Origin: Nissolia schottii
Lineage: Eukaryota > Streptophyta > Magnoliopsida > Fabales > Fabaceae
NCBI GenBank assembly: GCA_003254905.1
Contig: QANU01004298.1
Location: forward strand, 62,001 to 126,000
Length of the DNA: 64,000 nucleotides
Reading direction: 5' to 3'
In this document: in pieces, positions 1-12,126 of the stretch
Numbering within the stretch: position 1 is the stretch's first letter
Layout: each line of letters starts with the position of its first letter
Notes under the pieces: model-generated
The model's input: the letters and a program-made list of their open reading frames with translations, nothing else
Told to the model about the DNA's origin: nothing
Database searches by the model: none
Program-made: the position numbers and the translations under genes

Positions 1-189
1 ACTATTATCAAAAACCCAAAAAGCTAATTCGGGAGAGTTGTCTGAACTATTATATATAAAGATTATCTTAGCCTCCCTCCCTAGATAATGCGATACTTAA
101 CCTACATGGGGCATGATGCAAAGAGATCCAAGAAAAAAAAATTATAGTGAAATTTTTTTTGACTCTTACAATATTTGTACATTTTAATA

Positions 190-446
190 ATAGTCATTTA
201 ACAGTTACTCAAATAGAAAAACAAACATTATAAGATAAAGAAACAAACATCATAAAATATAGAAAGTGAACAATATTAAATATGCGCTAGCTTGGACACA
301 CAAAAATGTTTGGTGATAATGTTTATTTCTCTATTTTGTAACAATATTAAACTCACGTACATGGGACACATAAAATTTTGATGATAATATTTGTTTCTCT
401 ATTTTATAATGTTTGTTTATTTATTTGAGTGATTATTAAGTCACTA
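190..446. mobile_element. MITE-like element with about 55-bp terminal inverted repeats
   Basis: The left arm (about 190-250) and the reverse complement of the right arm (about 390-446) share long matching blocks, including ACTCAAAT followed by an ACAAACATTATAA block. The interior holds two diverged copies of an 85-bp stretch containing TTTCTCTATTTT. There is no ORF. The family is unknown; ends are approximate and no clear target duplication was resolved. Confidence 0.5.
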
Positions 447-1489
447 TTTTTAATTTGTATAAACAGGAGGAGTAATAAAAATAAATACTATTTTATATTA
501 GAACTTGTGTGTTCTTACAGAAGTGTCTAATACCGGAGTGCAAGTAATATTATTCGTATTTTATTAATCAGTTCAGCCCAATATTTACTCATGACATTAT
601 CATGAACGTACACCATTATTGTTGTTGATGATGATCATAGTTAAAAGTTATAATTAGGTCGGGTCCTGTGGCTATTTGTAGCGTGAAAGAGACTGAAAAA
701 TGCCACACATTTTTTACATGAAATTGTCACATGATTTTTTTAAATTAATGATAAAAAAATCACACATAATAAAATCATATAAAAAATCAAACATGAGAGA
801 ATCAATTTTCATCCTACTAGATCAACTTGCACTTAACAAGAATTGTCCATATAGACTGGTACTACTTAAACCTAATTAATGCGAACCATCTTATGGAACT
901 TAAGGTTATGATTTGAAGTACTACCTTCCTCTAAATAATTGCTAGGTAGCCTCGTGCATGTGACCATGTCCGTAATTCCTACATGATATCTCACGATGTG
1001 GAACCCAATCCATAATTGCCTCTGCCCCTATCATGCTTACACATACATATCCCATATAGTGGCATGTAAAGGAGACAATTATGTACTGTTCATTTCGCAT
1101 GTATACAAATGTTACTATTCATTGATTAAACATTGTTAGGTAATGTTAGCTCATGTATCCTCGTCATGTCTCATGTTAACCATATGTGTATGCTTTTGTT
1201 ACCAGTTCTGTTTGATGGGGCCATTTCCCAATGATACTTCTTTTCAACTGATTGGTTCTATGGGGGAGCTGAGGAAATTATGGACTGATGAAATGGCATT
1301 GTCTCTCCTTAACAATAGATAATTATCAGCTGATTGATGGATAGAGGAAGAGATATTTTTGGCTGGTGGTTACGTGTCTAACAATTTTTGTTGATGCACA
1401 CATAAAAAGGTAATGAATCGTATATATATTTAAATAGATCCTTAATAGATTTTGGGGGGCTCAAAATTTATTTTTGTGCGTCTAAGAAA
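447..1489. other. Intergenic, nothing recognised
   Basis: AT-rich sequence with no long ORF, RNA gene or obvious repeat. Confidence 0.6.
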
Positions 1490-1607
1490 CGTGGATAATA
1501 AGAATTAACTTTCTTATAAAAGTATGAGTTTTATCATACTTACATTTTCTCTCTCCATGATGGGATCCATGTTTTTTTTGAGAGAGTTGACTCTTATTAT
1601 CCATATT
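1490..1607. mobile_element. Short MITE-like inverted repeat
   Basis: GTGGATAATAAGAATTAACT at 1491-1510 pairs imperfectly with TTGACTCTTATTATCCATAT near 1587-1606. The centre also folds (AGTATGA/TCATACT). The roughly 118-bp size and lack of coding sequence suit a small non-autonomous DNA element. Family and target duplication were not determined. Confidence 0.4.
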
Positions 1608-3002
1608 TGTGTTGTACACATAACATTCTTGATATGCATATATGCACAATCTTTTTTTGAGTGCACCTAGTGTCCACTGCCAATAACAATGATTAATCTC
1701 CTCATACTAACTGAACTCACACAAAGTGATAAACTGCTAACCAAAAAATATTTTTCCATTTTCATGAGTGATAATTAAACTCATATCAATATAAGGAAGG
1801 ATAAAGTCATAAAGGATGCATTTAGATAACACAATTTTTGATTTTTTTAACTTTTCAAAAGGTCATATTTTTAATTTCTAAGACATATTTAGCTATACAA
1901 TTTATTACTTTTAAAAAAATCATTTTTAGTGTTTTTTTTAGAAGTTAAAATATCTAACTTCTCAAAAAACAATTTTCAAAATACTTATAACAAAAATTCT
2001 TTTTATTGTGTTTTTAAATACAAAATAACTTACTCATAAATTACTTTTCAAATTTTTTTTTACAATAAACTCATTTTAACTTGTATATTCAAACAAACCT
2101 AAAGTGATCCACCACTAAGCAGCAAATTAACTTTTGTGGCAACCATCTTTATTCATCAATCTTGTCATTTCTCTCGAGAGATGAGTATCTAGCATGCGTG
2201 CATGGGTACCTATATAATTAATTATCATATGATTCGCAGTCAACTATCCTGGGTCATATTATTTAGATTTGAGTTATTCCAAAAGAATCAACACTCAACC
2301 CCTTCTCTCTATATTTTTCCTCATAATAATGCAAGTACACAACCCAAATTTTATCATGTTTAACTTATAGTCTATACAGTGACAGTAAATGCATAAACTT
2401 TTTGTTACACATATACATAAACCTTTTTAAATATAAAACTAAATCAAATTAGATATGTGATACATGAAATAGTAAAAAGTAACTATTGCACTTTCTCTCT
2501 ATCTCCATACTCACACTTGACGCACGTGTTGACTCGCTTTCCATCATGCACAAATATTTTAAAGCATTTACACAAACTTTTGAACTAACGTGCACAAACT
2601 GTTCAACAACCAAAAATAAAAAAATATGACGAAAACATAAATGAAAACGTGAACGAAAATGAAGAAATTTTTTTTGTGTTCACATGCATAAACTTTTGAA
2701 TAAGAATGCACAAACTTTCCTACACATATGCACAAACATTTAAAAAATAAAAAACGACAAATATGATAAAAACGAAAATGAAAATTCTTGGATTTTTAAA
2801 GAATAAGATGGACACGAAAAAAAAAATATGGGAGATTAGGAAAGAAAAGAAAAAAAAAAGGAAAAAAATACATTAAAGAGAATGAATTATATAAGAATTG
2901 ATAAATTAATGAATTATATAAGAATTGATAAATTTTAAGTTATAGACACAACATTTCTATTTTTTTCTTTTATAATTTTTCCCATTTTTTCTTTTTTTTA
3001 GG
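1608..3002. other. Intergenic AT-rich stretch with a 27-bp direct repeat
   Basis: No gene recognised. A 27-bp unit starting AATGAATTATATAAG occurs twice head to tail at 2881-2907 and 2908-2934. Several short ACAAACTTT-type motifs recur around 2390-2750 without forming a clean array. Confidence 0.5.
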
Positions 3003-3195
3003 TTGTCTGCCCGGTATTCAAGGCTCAACCTTGACTAATTCAGGTCGACCTGGGTCGTGCACCTAGCTATGACGGGTGAGTCTTCCAGCGGGGATAACTG
3101 CGTACATATAGTCTCAAATTCGGGAACTTGCTTAAACGATATCAAGCCGCTTACCACTCGGGATTTTTTTTTTTTTCTTTGGTCTCTAGAGTATA
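3003..3195 (-). mobile_element. Possible SINE, minus orientation
   Basis: Read on the minus strand, a more GC-rich block begins near GTGGTAAGCGGC, which resembles a tRNA-type A box. It continues through a weak B-box-like stretch and ends in an A-rich tail (AAAAAAAAGAAAAAA) near 2990. This layout suits a tRNA-derived SINE, but the B box is poor and I saw no target duplication. It could also be a fragment of a larger element. Confidence 0.3.
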
Positions 3196-3437
3196 TACGC
3201 CCCTTCCAGGGTTAAAAACCAAACGTGAACATGTATTAAAACATGTCGATTGCAATAACCGCTGAATGTATAATCAATGGAAGAAACATGATCAATAATG
3301 TATTTTTTTCTCTCTTTCATGCTTGCAAGTTCTTTTTTGCACTGTTAATTGATAAGCGTTCAAAATACAACTCAAAAACACAAACCCAAATGAAACAATT
3401 CTAAAACCCAGATCCAAAAGAAACAACTCAAAAACAA

Positions 3438-4294
3438 GGCTAGTTCTAAGGTTCGCCATCTAAATTTTTAGTAAATCATTCACCCATTGAGTTTAAACCC
3501 TTAGATTTAGGACCACTAACGCACCTTATCATAAATGGCTAAAAATGAAATGAAACATTCATAAATCTTATATTGTTGGTACACAAGCTTCTCCAACTTC
3601 TCTCTTCCACACCCCCTTCTTTCACGCGCTCCTTCAGCTACATCCACATCGTCAAGATGACCCATGACGACGCCCTCCCCCTCAAGCGTGGCACAAACGA
3701 CGAGGTAGTTACCAGAACGGAGGCTTCTATCACACAACTTCTTCCTGAAATTCGACACCAAATGCGCCACGACCGAAGGCGACTTCTGGTAGAACTGGTG
3801 CAGCGTCATAACCGCCTTCTTCCTAACGGCCTCCTTGGAATGCCCCAGCAGCTCAACTACCTGAGGCAAAACAGCGGGAATTGTCTCGTCGTTTATGAGC
3901 TTGCAAAGGGCGTTGAGCGCGACGCAAATGACGTGGTAGTAATTATTGGAGCGGAGGTCCTTATGGATGGTGTTGACGATGAGGATGATGAGGTCGTGGT
4001 CGTCGCTGAGGAAGAGAGTGACGGTGAGGTTGCTGGTGCGCTTGAGGGGGAGGGCGTTGTCGTGGGTCATCTTGACGGCATGGATGTAGCCGAAGGAGTG
4101 CATGGAAGAAAGGGGGTGTGGAAGAGAGACGTTGGGGAAGCTTTTAGGATGTACAAACAATATAAAGTTTATTCATGTTCCATTTTATTTTTAGTCATTT
4201 ATGATAAGGTGTGTCAGTAGTCCTAAATCTAAGGGTTTAAACTCAATGGGTGAATGATTCACCAAAAATTATATAGTGAATCTTAGAACTAGCC
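3438..4294. mobile_element. MULE-like (Pack-MULE type) element carrying a host gene fragment
   Basis: The element starts GGCTAGTTCTAAG and ends with its exact inverse CTTAGAACTAGCC. The inverted repeats continue inward for more than 200 bp on each side, including matching blocks around 3480-3540 and 4200-4260. The flanks are CAAAAACAA (3429-3437) and CAAAAACAT (4295-4303), a 9-bp target duplication with one mismatch, as expected for Mutator-like elements. There is no transposase; the interior is a fragment of an AP-4 epsilon adaptin gene. Parts of that fragment (the MTHD-ALPLKR coding stretch) lie inside both arms, so the captured sequence has been duplicated in inverted orientation. A hAT-like 8-bp duplication is the alternative if one terminal base is assigned differently. 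Confidence 0.7.
3729..4100 (-). pseudogene. AP-4 complex epsilon subunit (adaptin N-terminal) fragment
   Basis: About 124 uninterrupted codons on the minus strand encode a stretch typical of plant AP-4 epsilon large adaptins. Recognisable blocks in order are SFGYIHAVKMTHD, ALPLKR, DHDLIILIVNTI, KDLRS, LINDETIPAVLPQVVELLGH, KEAVRKKAVM and HLVSNFRKKLCD. The full protein is roughly 900 residues or more, so this is a small internal piece with no proper start or downstream domains. It continues into inverted-repeat sequence at both ends. No intron interrupts it; whether the source gene has one here is unknown. It lies wholly inside the MULE-like element and is best read as transposon-captured host sequence. 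It is unlikely to make a working adaptor subunit, though the open frame could be transcribed, possibly as a hairpin RNA because the arms are inverted. Confidence 0.75.
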
Positions 4295-4303
4295 CAAAAA
4301 CAT

Positions 4304-4912
4304 ATGCTCAATCGAACCAACTTGAAAACACCACATGGGTCATGCCAACACTTTTAGTAATAATCAGGCTTCATGTTAATTATATGTGTAACTCGTAAAT
4401 TTATGTAGCCGTAATAAATTCAAATAGTAAACTCGTAAGAGTTTTCTTATTATGAAAATAACAATAAAAAATATTTATAATACATTAATACAATATAATA
4501 TAATGAATTTATGGTTAAATCAAATCAAAGTTAAAATTTTATTTGCAACGTCATAATGAAGTAAACACAAGTCATAAAGTATATAAAAAAAATCACATAA
4601 AAAGTAACATATCAAAACTTTAGAATATTAAAAATCAAAATAACATAAGTCAAGATGTTAAGATCATCTATTTTAAGAGTCTTAATTAAGGTTTGGTTTG
4701 GTAAAACTGTTGATTTTCAAAAGTTGTTGAGCTCTCTAAGCTCTCAAAAAATTACTCTTAGAAAGTCGTAGTGATATTATTTATTAAAATGCGATAAACT
4801 TTTAATAAGCAAAAGTCAAAAAATAGGGCATCATTACCTTTATACGGCTTCATTAAATACTTGTATACCAAAATATGGGTTGGAACACAAATTTACAATT
4901 GTATAGGCCTGA
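4304..4912. other. Intergenic, nothing recognised
   Basis: AT-rich; no gene or repeat family seen. Confidence 0.6.
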
Positions 4913-5205
4913 GTCTGAATTCGCCATACCTTGTGGCGAATTCAGACATTTTAAAAAAAAGTCTAAATTTGCCATAGGGTTTGGTGAATTCAGACATGTT
5001 TAAAAAAGAAAGAATGCCTGAATTTGCCACAGGGTGTGGCGAATTCAGACTTTTTAAAATAAAGAAAAAAAGTCTGAATTCGCCATAGGGTGTGGAGAAT
5101 TCAGACCGCAGGAGTCTGAAATTGCTACACCCTGTGGTGAATTCAGACATTTAAAAAAAAAAGTCTAGGGGTCTGAATTCGCCACAACTTGTGGCGAATT
5201 CAAAT
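4913..5205. repeat. Array of six 35-nt palindromic hairpin units
   Basis: Six units of exactly 35 nt lie at 4913-4947, 4961-4995, 5016-5050, 5072-5106, 5114-5148 and 5171-5205. Each is an inverted repeat of the form GTCTGAATTCGCCA, 7 nt, then TGGCGAATTCAGAC. Unit 1 is a perfect 14-bp stem; the others carry a few mismatches and unit 6 has lost its last bases. A-rich spacers of 7-22 nt separate them. The minus-strand ORF here (4893-5150) is a by-product of the repeat, with recurring EFR/SEF peptides. Confidence 0.85.
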
Positions 5206-8200
5206 CCAAACCCGTACAAATGTAATTTTTTTACATAGAACATATTATAGGATATAAATCTTTTGGGGGAATATATATGTAATAAATCCCAGTGTTCGGT
5301 AAATGTATTATAAATTTAATCCTAAAATATAAAATGACTACAATAGAAATACATAATAAAGGATTGATGAGGAAGAATCAAGATTTTAATGGATAAAATT
5401 GGGTTTCTATTTAAATTTAAAGTTATTTAGTCTTTTTATATTTAGATAGCACAAGTCAGCTTTAAAAAGTTACTTTTGAGAGCTCTTAAAAAGACTCATC
5501 GACTCTCATAAGTTAGGAGCAAAAGCTATTTAGCTTTTCTTTTTACTAAACACAAAAAAAAATCTTATGCTTTTTGAGAGGAGAAACACCCTCTCAAATT
5601 AAAAACTTTACCAAACTAAATCTAAGAGTGTTCAATGTAAAATACCATGTTTTAGAATTTGAAAGACTAAACTTTAATTTAAACCACGAACTCATGAGTT
5701 TAAATGAGTTTTTTTTTTTTTTTCATTTATTCAAGTTTCCTCAAATATAAGTTTTTAAGTAACATAATTTGATTTTGAACCCTAAACTCGTAAGAACTCA
5801 TGAGTTTAACCGTGTTGATTGACCTCGGTGGCTTGCTAGTTTATTCTACTTCAGATATTGTTCATGAACCCTAAATCAAGATCCACCACAGTTAGTTAGT
5901 CGTGCTCGTTGTATAAAACATGCTTTGTCCACTTTAAACAAATCATTGGTTAGTTCATAATTTAGCCGATAATGTTTTTAGGTTAGGCCCAAAGTTCATT
6001 AACTTGTTTTATTTGTATAGCCCATTGATCGATAAATGCAAAACTTGCCGTCAGCCCACAAATAACTTTTGAGTTGAGCCCGCATTTTATGGGTGATTCC
6101 GTTTTCTTTCTTCTTGGTCTGAATTCTGTTATTTCTGGAGCACTGCGATTCAGCTCAACACTCGAACGTGCACGACTCCCCATCGTGTTGGTGCTTATAA
6201 AAGACGTGAAGAAATACAAAATAGAAGAAAATGATAATTTTTTTTAACAATGGTGCAAATTTGTCGACTGGGAAATCGCACTGAAATATGTCGAACCTAA
6301 AATCATTTTCCTTCTTTTTTGACAATATAAATTGTTTTAGATACATCCAAATTATATATTCTGACCAAAAAATATTTATAAATTATTAAATATTTTTTAT
6401 TTTTTTTGGTCTCAATTAAACCAAGATCACTGATTAAGGAACCACAACCTGCACCATATTAACAAATTGGTTTGTAAATGGAAAATATTTCTCATTTAAT
6501 TGATAATTAAATTAAATCAATTATTATTATTTTTACTTGTTTACTGTTAATAAAAAATTTGTGAAGTATTTATTCAATCAATTTTGCCATCTACTAAAAA
6601 GGTATATGATTAGTTATTTTGTATTATTGCTTAACCGGTGAACGCTGACATGCACAAAAGTGTTTGTAAACTATTAATATGATAATTACTAAATGTAGGG
6701 AGGGTAAGGATAGTGTATATGAAAATGATATTACTGAAAGTAAGTGAAGGTATGGTGGTGGATGAGGATAATTTTTATTTTTATCTTTTTACATTTTTAT
6801 ATTTTTATTATATATTTTTATTTTTCTATTGTAGGATAAACCCCTCCTTAAATTTTACGCGTGTTACATATCATTCTGAATATGTTAATAAAAAAAATAT
6901 CATTCTGAATACGGACACTTGTATTAACAAATTTATTGTAAATTCATAACTTGAGCAAGAATGATCTCATGATGCCCGCTAGCCGCTACTTTAATTTATC
7001 TACCCAATTTGAAATGAATTTCGCCAATGAAATCAAAGAAAGAATAAAAAGTGTTCCAAAAATAAACGTAAGCTAAATTAAAAAAAAACCATTATTGTCA
7101 TTATACGGTCATTATAACCCTAAACCCTAATGGAATAAATATAACAATAAGTTAGACCCAATATACGGTCATTATAAAACTCAAAGTAAGTTCTTATCAA
7201 GTCAACATTATAATGTTACAAAATTTGACATAAGTGCATATAAATGTTACAATATTCTAACAGTTATATTAAGGTTATATTGAGACAATAGGAGAGTGAC
7301 GTCTTTTGTAAGTAACGTCACTAAGTCAATAACTATCATGTGTCATCATCTCAAAAAGTTCTCATGTACTCTACATAATGTAAAAGTTATTAGTTATCTC
7401 GATTCCAACTAAATTTTTTATATAAATTATAGTAGGATCGTTTCTTCAAATCGAATCATTACGGAGATACACAAAGTACTTTCAAAGAACTCAAATTTTT
7501 TTACCGACTTTTCTCTCGTTTGAATTTGGATGGCAATACACAATTCAAACTTGAAACCTTAATTATGCACCTGATTCCAGCAGGAGAGAAATCGTAAGAC
7601 CAGACCAGGCTTGTGCCTTCCATAGACTTCCCAAGAAATTTTGCTGTTGTTAGCACTTACGTCATGTTTTGGTACGGAGGAATAGAAGTGGTTTTCTTTT
7701 TAACTAATGCCTTCGGAGCATGGGTTATGAAAGTCAAATTAATAAATTTTTAAATTTTTAAACATTTAATGTCATTCAAAACATCTTAACTTCACTTTTT
7801 TAATATAAAATTATTATTTTAACATTTTAAATAAGTGTTTTAAAAATATTTGTTAATAAAATTTAAAAAATAAAACATTCAAGACAGAAGCGTAAGCTCT
7901 TGCGGCATTTAAGTTATTGTATTATAGTCATACTATTATCACACAAAGGTGTGGAGCCCACCTTAAAGTCCATGCTTTTTATTTGTTATTTTTGACATGT
8001 ATCTTTTGTTGGAGGCAACTATGTTCTATCTAAGTTTAAAAAACTTTTACAATTGAGATTTAAACTGGAATTCATGTTAAGATAAGCTAATACATTATCA
8101 TTACCAAAGTATAGTCGATGGACGTCACACTTTTCTGAGTTTGGTTGTCCACAAATTGTCCAAAATTAATGTCATAATATCATTTCTCATTAATATTTTT

Positions 8201-8228
8201 TTAGTAACCCCTTGTGAGTGTGCTAAAA
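5206..8228. other. Intergenic, no gene recognised
   Basis: Short ORFs of 60-80 codons at 5983-6346 (minus) and 6713-6949 (plus) show no recognisable domain and look like chance. A near-repeat TATACGGTCATTATAA occurs around 7103 and 7162. The last kilobase is the likely upstream region of reductase copy 1. Confidence 0.5.
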
Positions 8229-8234
8229 CCTATT

Positions 8235-8240
8235 TATAAA
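8235..8240 (+). promoter_or_regulatory. Putative TATA box of reductase copy 1
   Basis: TATAAA in the context CTATTTATAAAG, about 50 bp upstream of the ATG at 8289. Position and motif fit a plant core promoter; the transcription start is not proven. Confidence 0.4.
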
Positions 8241-8288
8241 GAAAATTGAAACAAAGCAATGTGATCCTGAAGGAAGAACTATACCATC

Positions 8289-10820
<2,532 letters not shown>

Positions 10821-11118
10821 GCTTATTGCATATGTTGTATACCACACATGTCACATAGTTATGAATTATGAACAATTAAAGAGCAAATCATGTAACGGAT
10901 TCTGATTGGTGGATGCATGTGAGTTAATGTGCCAATTTAATTTTACTCTTCTTCGATTTATTAGTCAAATAGAGCTATTTATGCTAATTAGCCAGAAAGA
11001 GATGGTATCAATCTCTGTAAGGCAAAAACATATTTATGTATTATACATACATGATTAATAACAATCAAACGTGCTCATTGGTTCAATACAATTTATGGCT
11101 CGTATCAATATCAGTAAT

Positions 11119-11214
11119 ATGAATACCTACGTTTAGTATGCTGGAATCGAATTGGAACAGGACACGAAGAAAATCTAAAAATTAAATAAAAATGAATACC
11201 TACGTAAGTATGCA
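11119..11214 (+). repeat. Short direct repeat upstream of copia primer site
   Basis: ATGAATACCTACGT followed by AGTATGC occurs near 11119-11141 and again near 11192-11214. It sits where the 5' LTR of the copia element should be and may be a remnant of rearrangement there; I could not define an LTR. Confidence 0.4.
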
Positions 11215-11236
11215 TATTCTGATCGGTGCCCAACAG

Positions 11237-11250
11237 TGGTATCAGAGCCA
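11237..11250 (+). other. Primer binding site (initiator Met tRNA type)
   Basis: TGGTATCAGAGCCA matches the standard plant copia primer site, complementary to the 3' end of initiator tRNA-Met. It lies about 200 bp before the gag start. Confidence 0.8.
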
Positions 11251-11448
11251 CTAGTTCTTATACACGCTGCGAGTTATTGTTTACGGTCACTGTTCATACG
11301 TGTGGTTGTATACTTTTGCAGTATTGTTAACGTGTATTGGATTTGTTCCATATACTGTATAAATATGCAGTACTGCTCATGTATACAGTACTATTCACAG
11401 TGAGACAGTGAGAGTCGGTTCAGTAGAGAAATATATCTTGAAAATACC

Positions 11449-12126
11449 ATGGCAACAAAATATGAGATTGAGAAGTTCAATGGGAATAATTTTTCCCTGT
11501 GAAAATTAAAGATAAAGGCAGTCTTGAAGAAGGACAATTGCTTAGCATCAATTGAAGGCAGATCCAATGGGGTAAACTATGACAAGTGGAAAGAGATGGA
11601 TAATAATGTTGTTGCCAACTTGCATTTAGCAATGGCATCTTTAGTATTATACACTATTGTTGAAAAGAAGATGGCAAAGGAGATTTGGGATTCACTTGTC
11701 AGACTGTACGAGGTCAAGTCACTTCACAACATAATATTTTTAAAGCGGATGTTGTATACTTTTCGGATGAGTGAATCCACTTCAGTGATGGATCACATCA
11801 ACAATCTAAGTACCTTATTCTTCTCACTTACAATGTCAGATTACGAGATAGTAGAGAATGAATGTGCAGAGCTTCTACTTCAAAGTCTACTTGACTCATA
11901 TGATCAACTCATCATCATTACAAATAATAATATTGCCAACTATCTATCTTTTGATGATGTTGTTGGTGCTATTCTTGAAGAAGAATCTAGGCGAAAGAAT
12001 AAGGAAGATAGGTTGGAGAGCTCAAAGCAAGTAGAGGCTTTGTCGATGGGGAGAGGGAGATCAATGAAGTGTGGTTCTAGTGGGAGTCAAGTGTCACATC
12101 CCAAGCTTGGGAGTGACCACACGTAG
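11449..12126 (+). pseudogene. Copia gag polyprotein remnant (UBN2-type)
   Basis: Starts with ATG at 11449 (MATKYEIEKFNG) and carries the typical copia gag blocks: KFNGNNF, WDSLVRLYE, LKRMLYTFRM, MDHINNLSTLF, LLQSLLDSYD and ILEEESRRK. A TGA at 11500-11502 replaces the conserved Trp codon after FSL, so the protein would stop after 17 codons. The open frame resumes at once and runs to 12126. No CCHC zinc knuckle follows: the frame enters the non-coding insertion at about 12091. Non-functional. Confidence 0.8.

Noticed and set aside
3573-4220. 215-codon plus-strand ORF over the MULE-like element
   Set aside because: It is the antisense shadow of the adaptin fragment plus the second inverted-repeat arm; only the arm resembles coding sequence.
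4893-5150. Minus ORF with repeated SEF/EFR peptides
   Set aside because: Explained by the hairpin array; low-complexity repeat translation with no start context.
4913-5205. CRISPR array interpretation of the regular hairpins
   Set aside because: Spacers are short A-rich tracts of uneven length, the genome is a plant, and there are no cas genes.
7115-7135. AACCCTAAACCCTAA, telomere-like motif
   Set aside because: Only two units, deep inside ordinary intergenic DNA; too short for an interstitial telomere.
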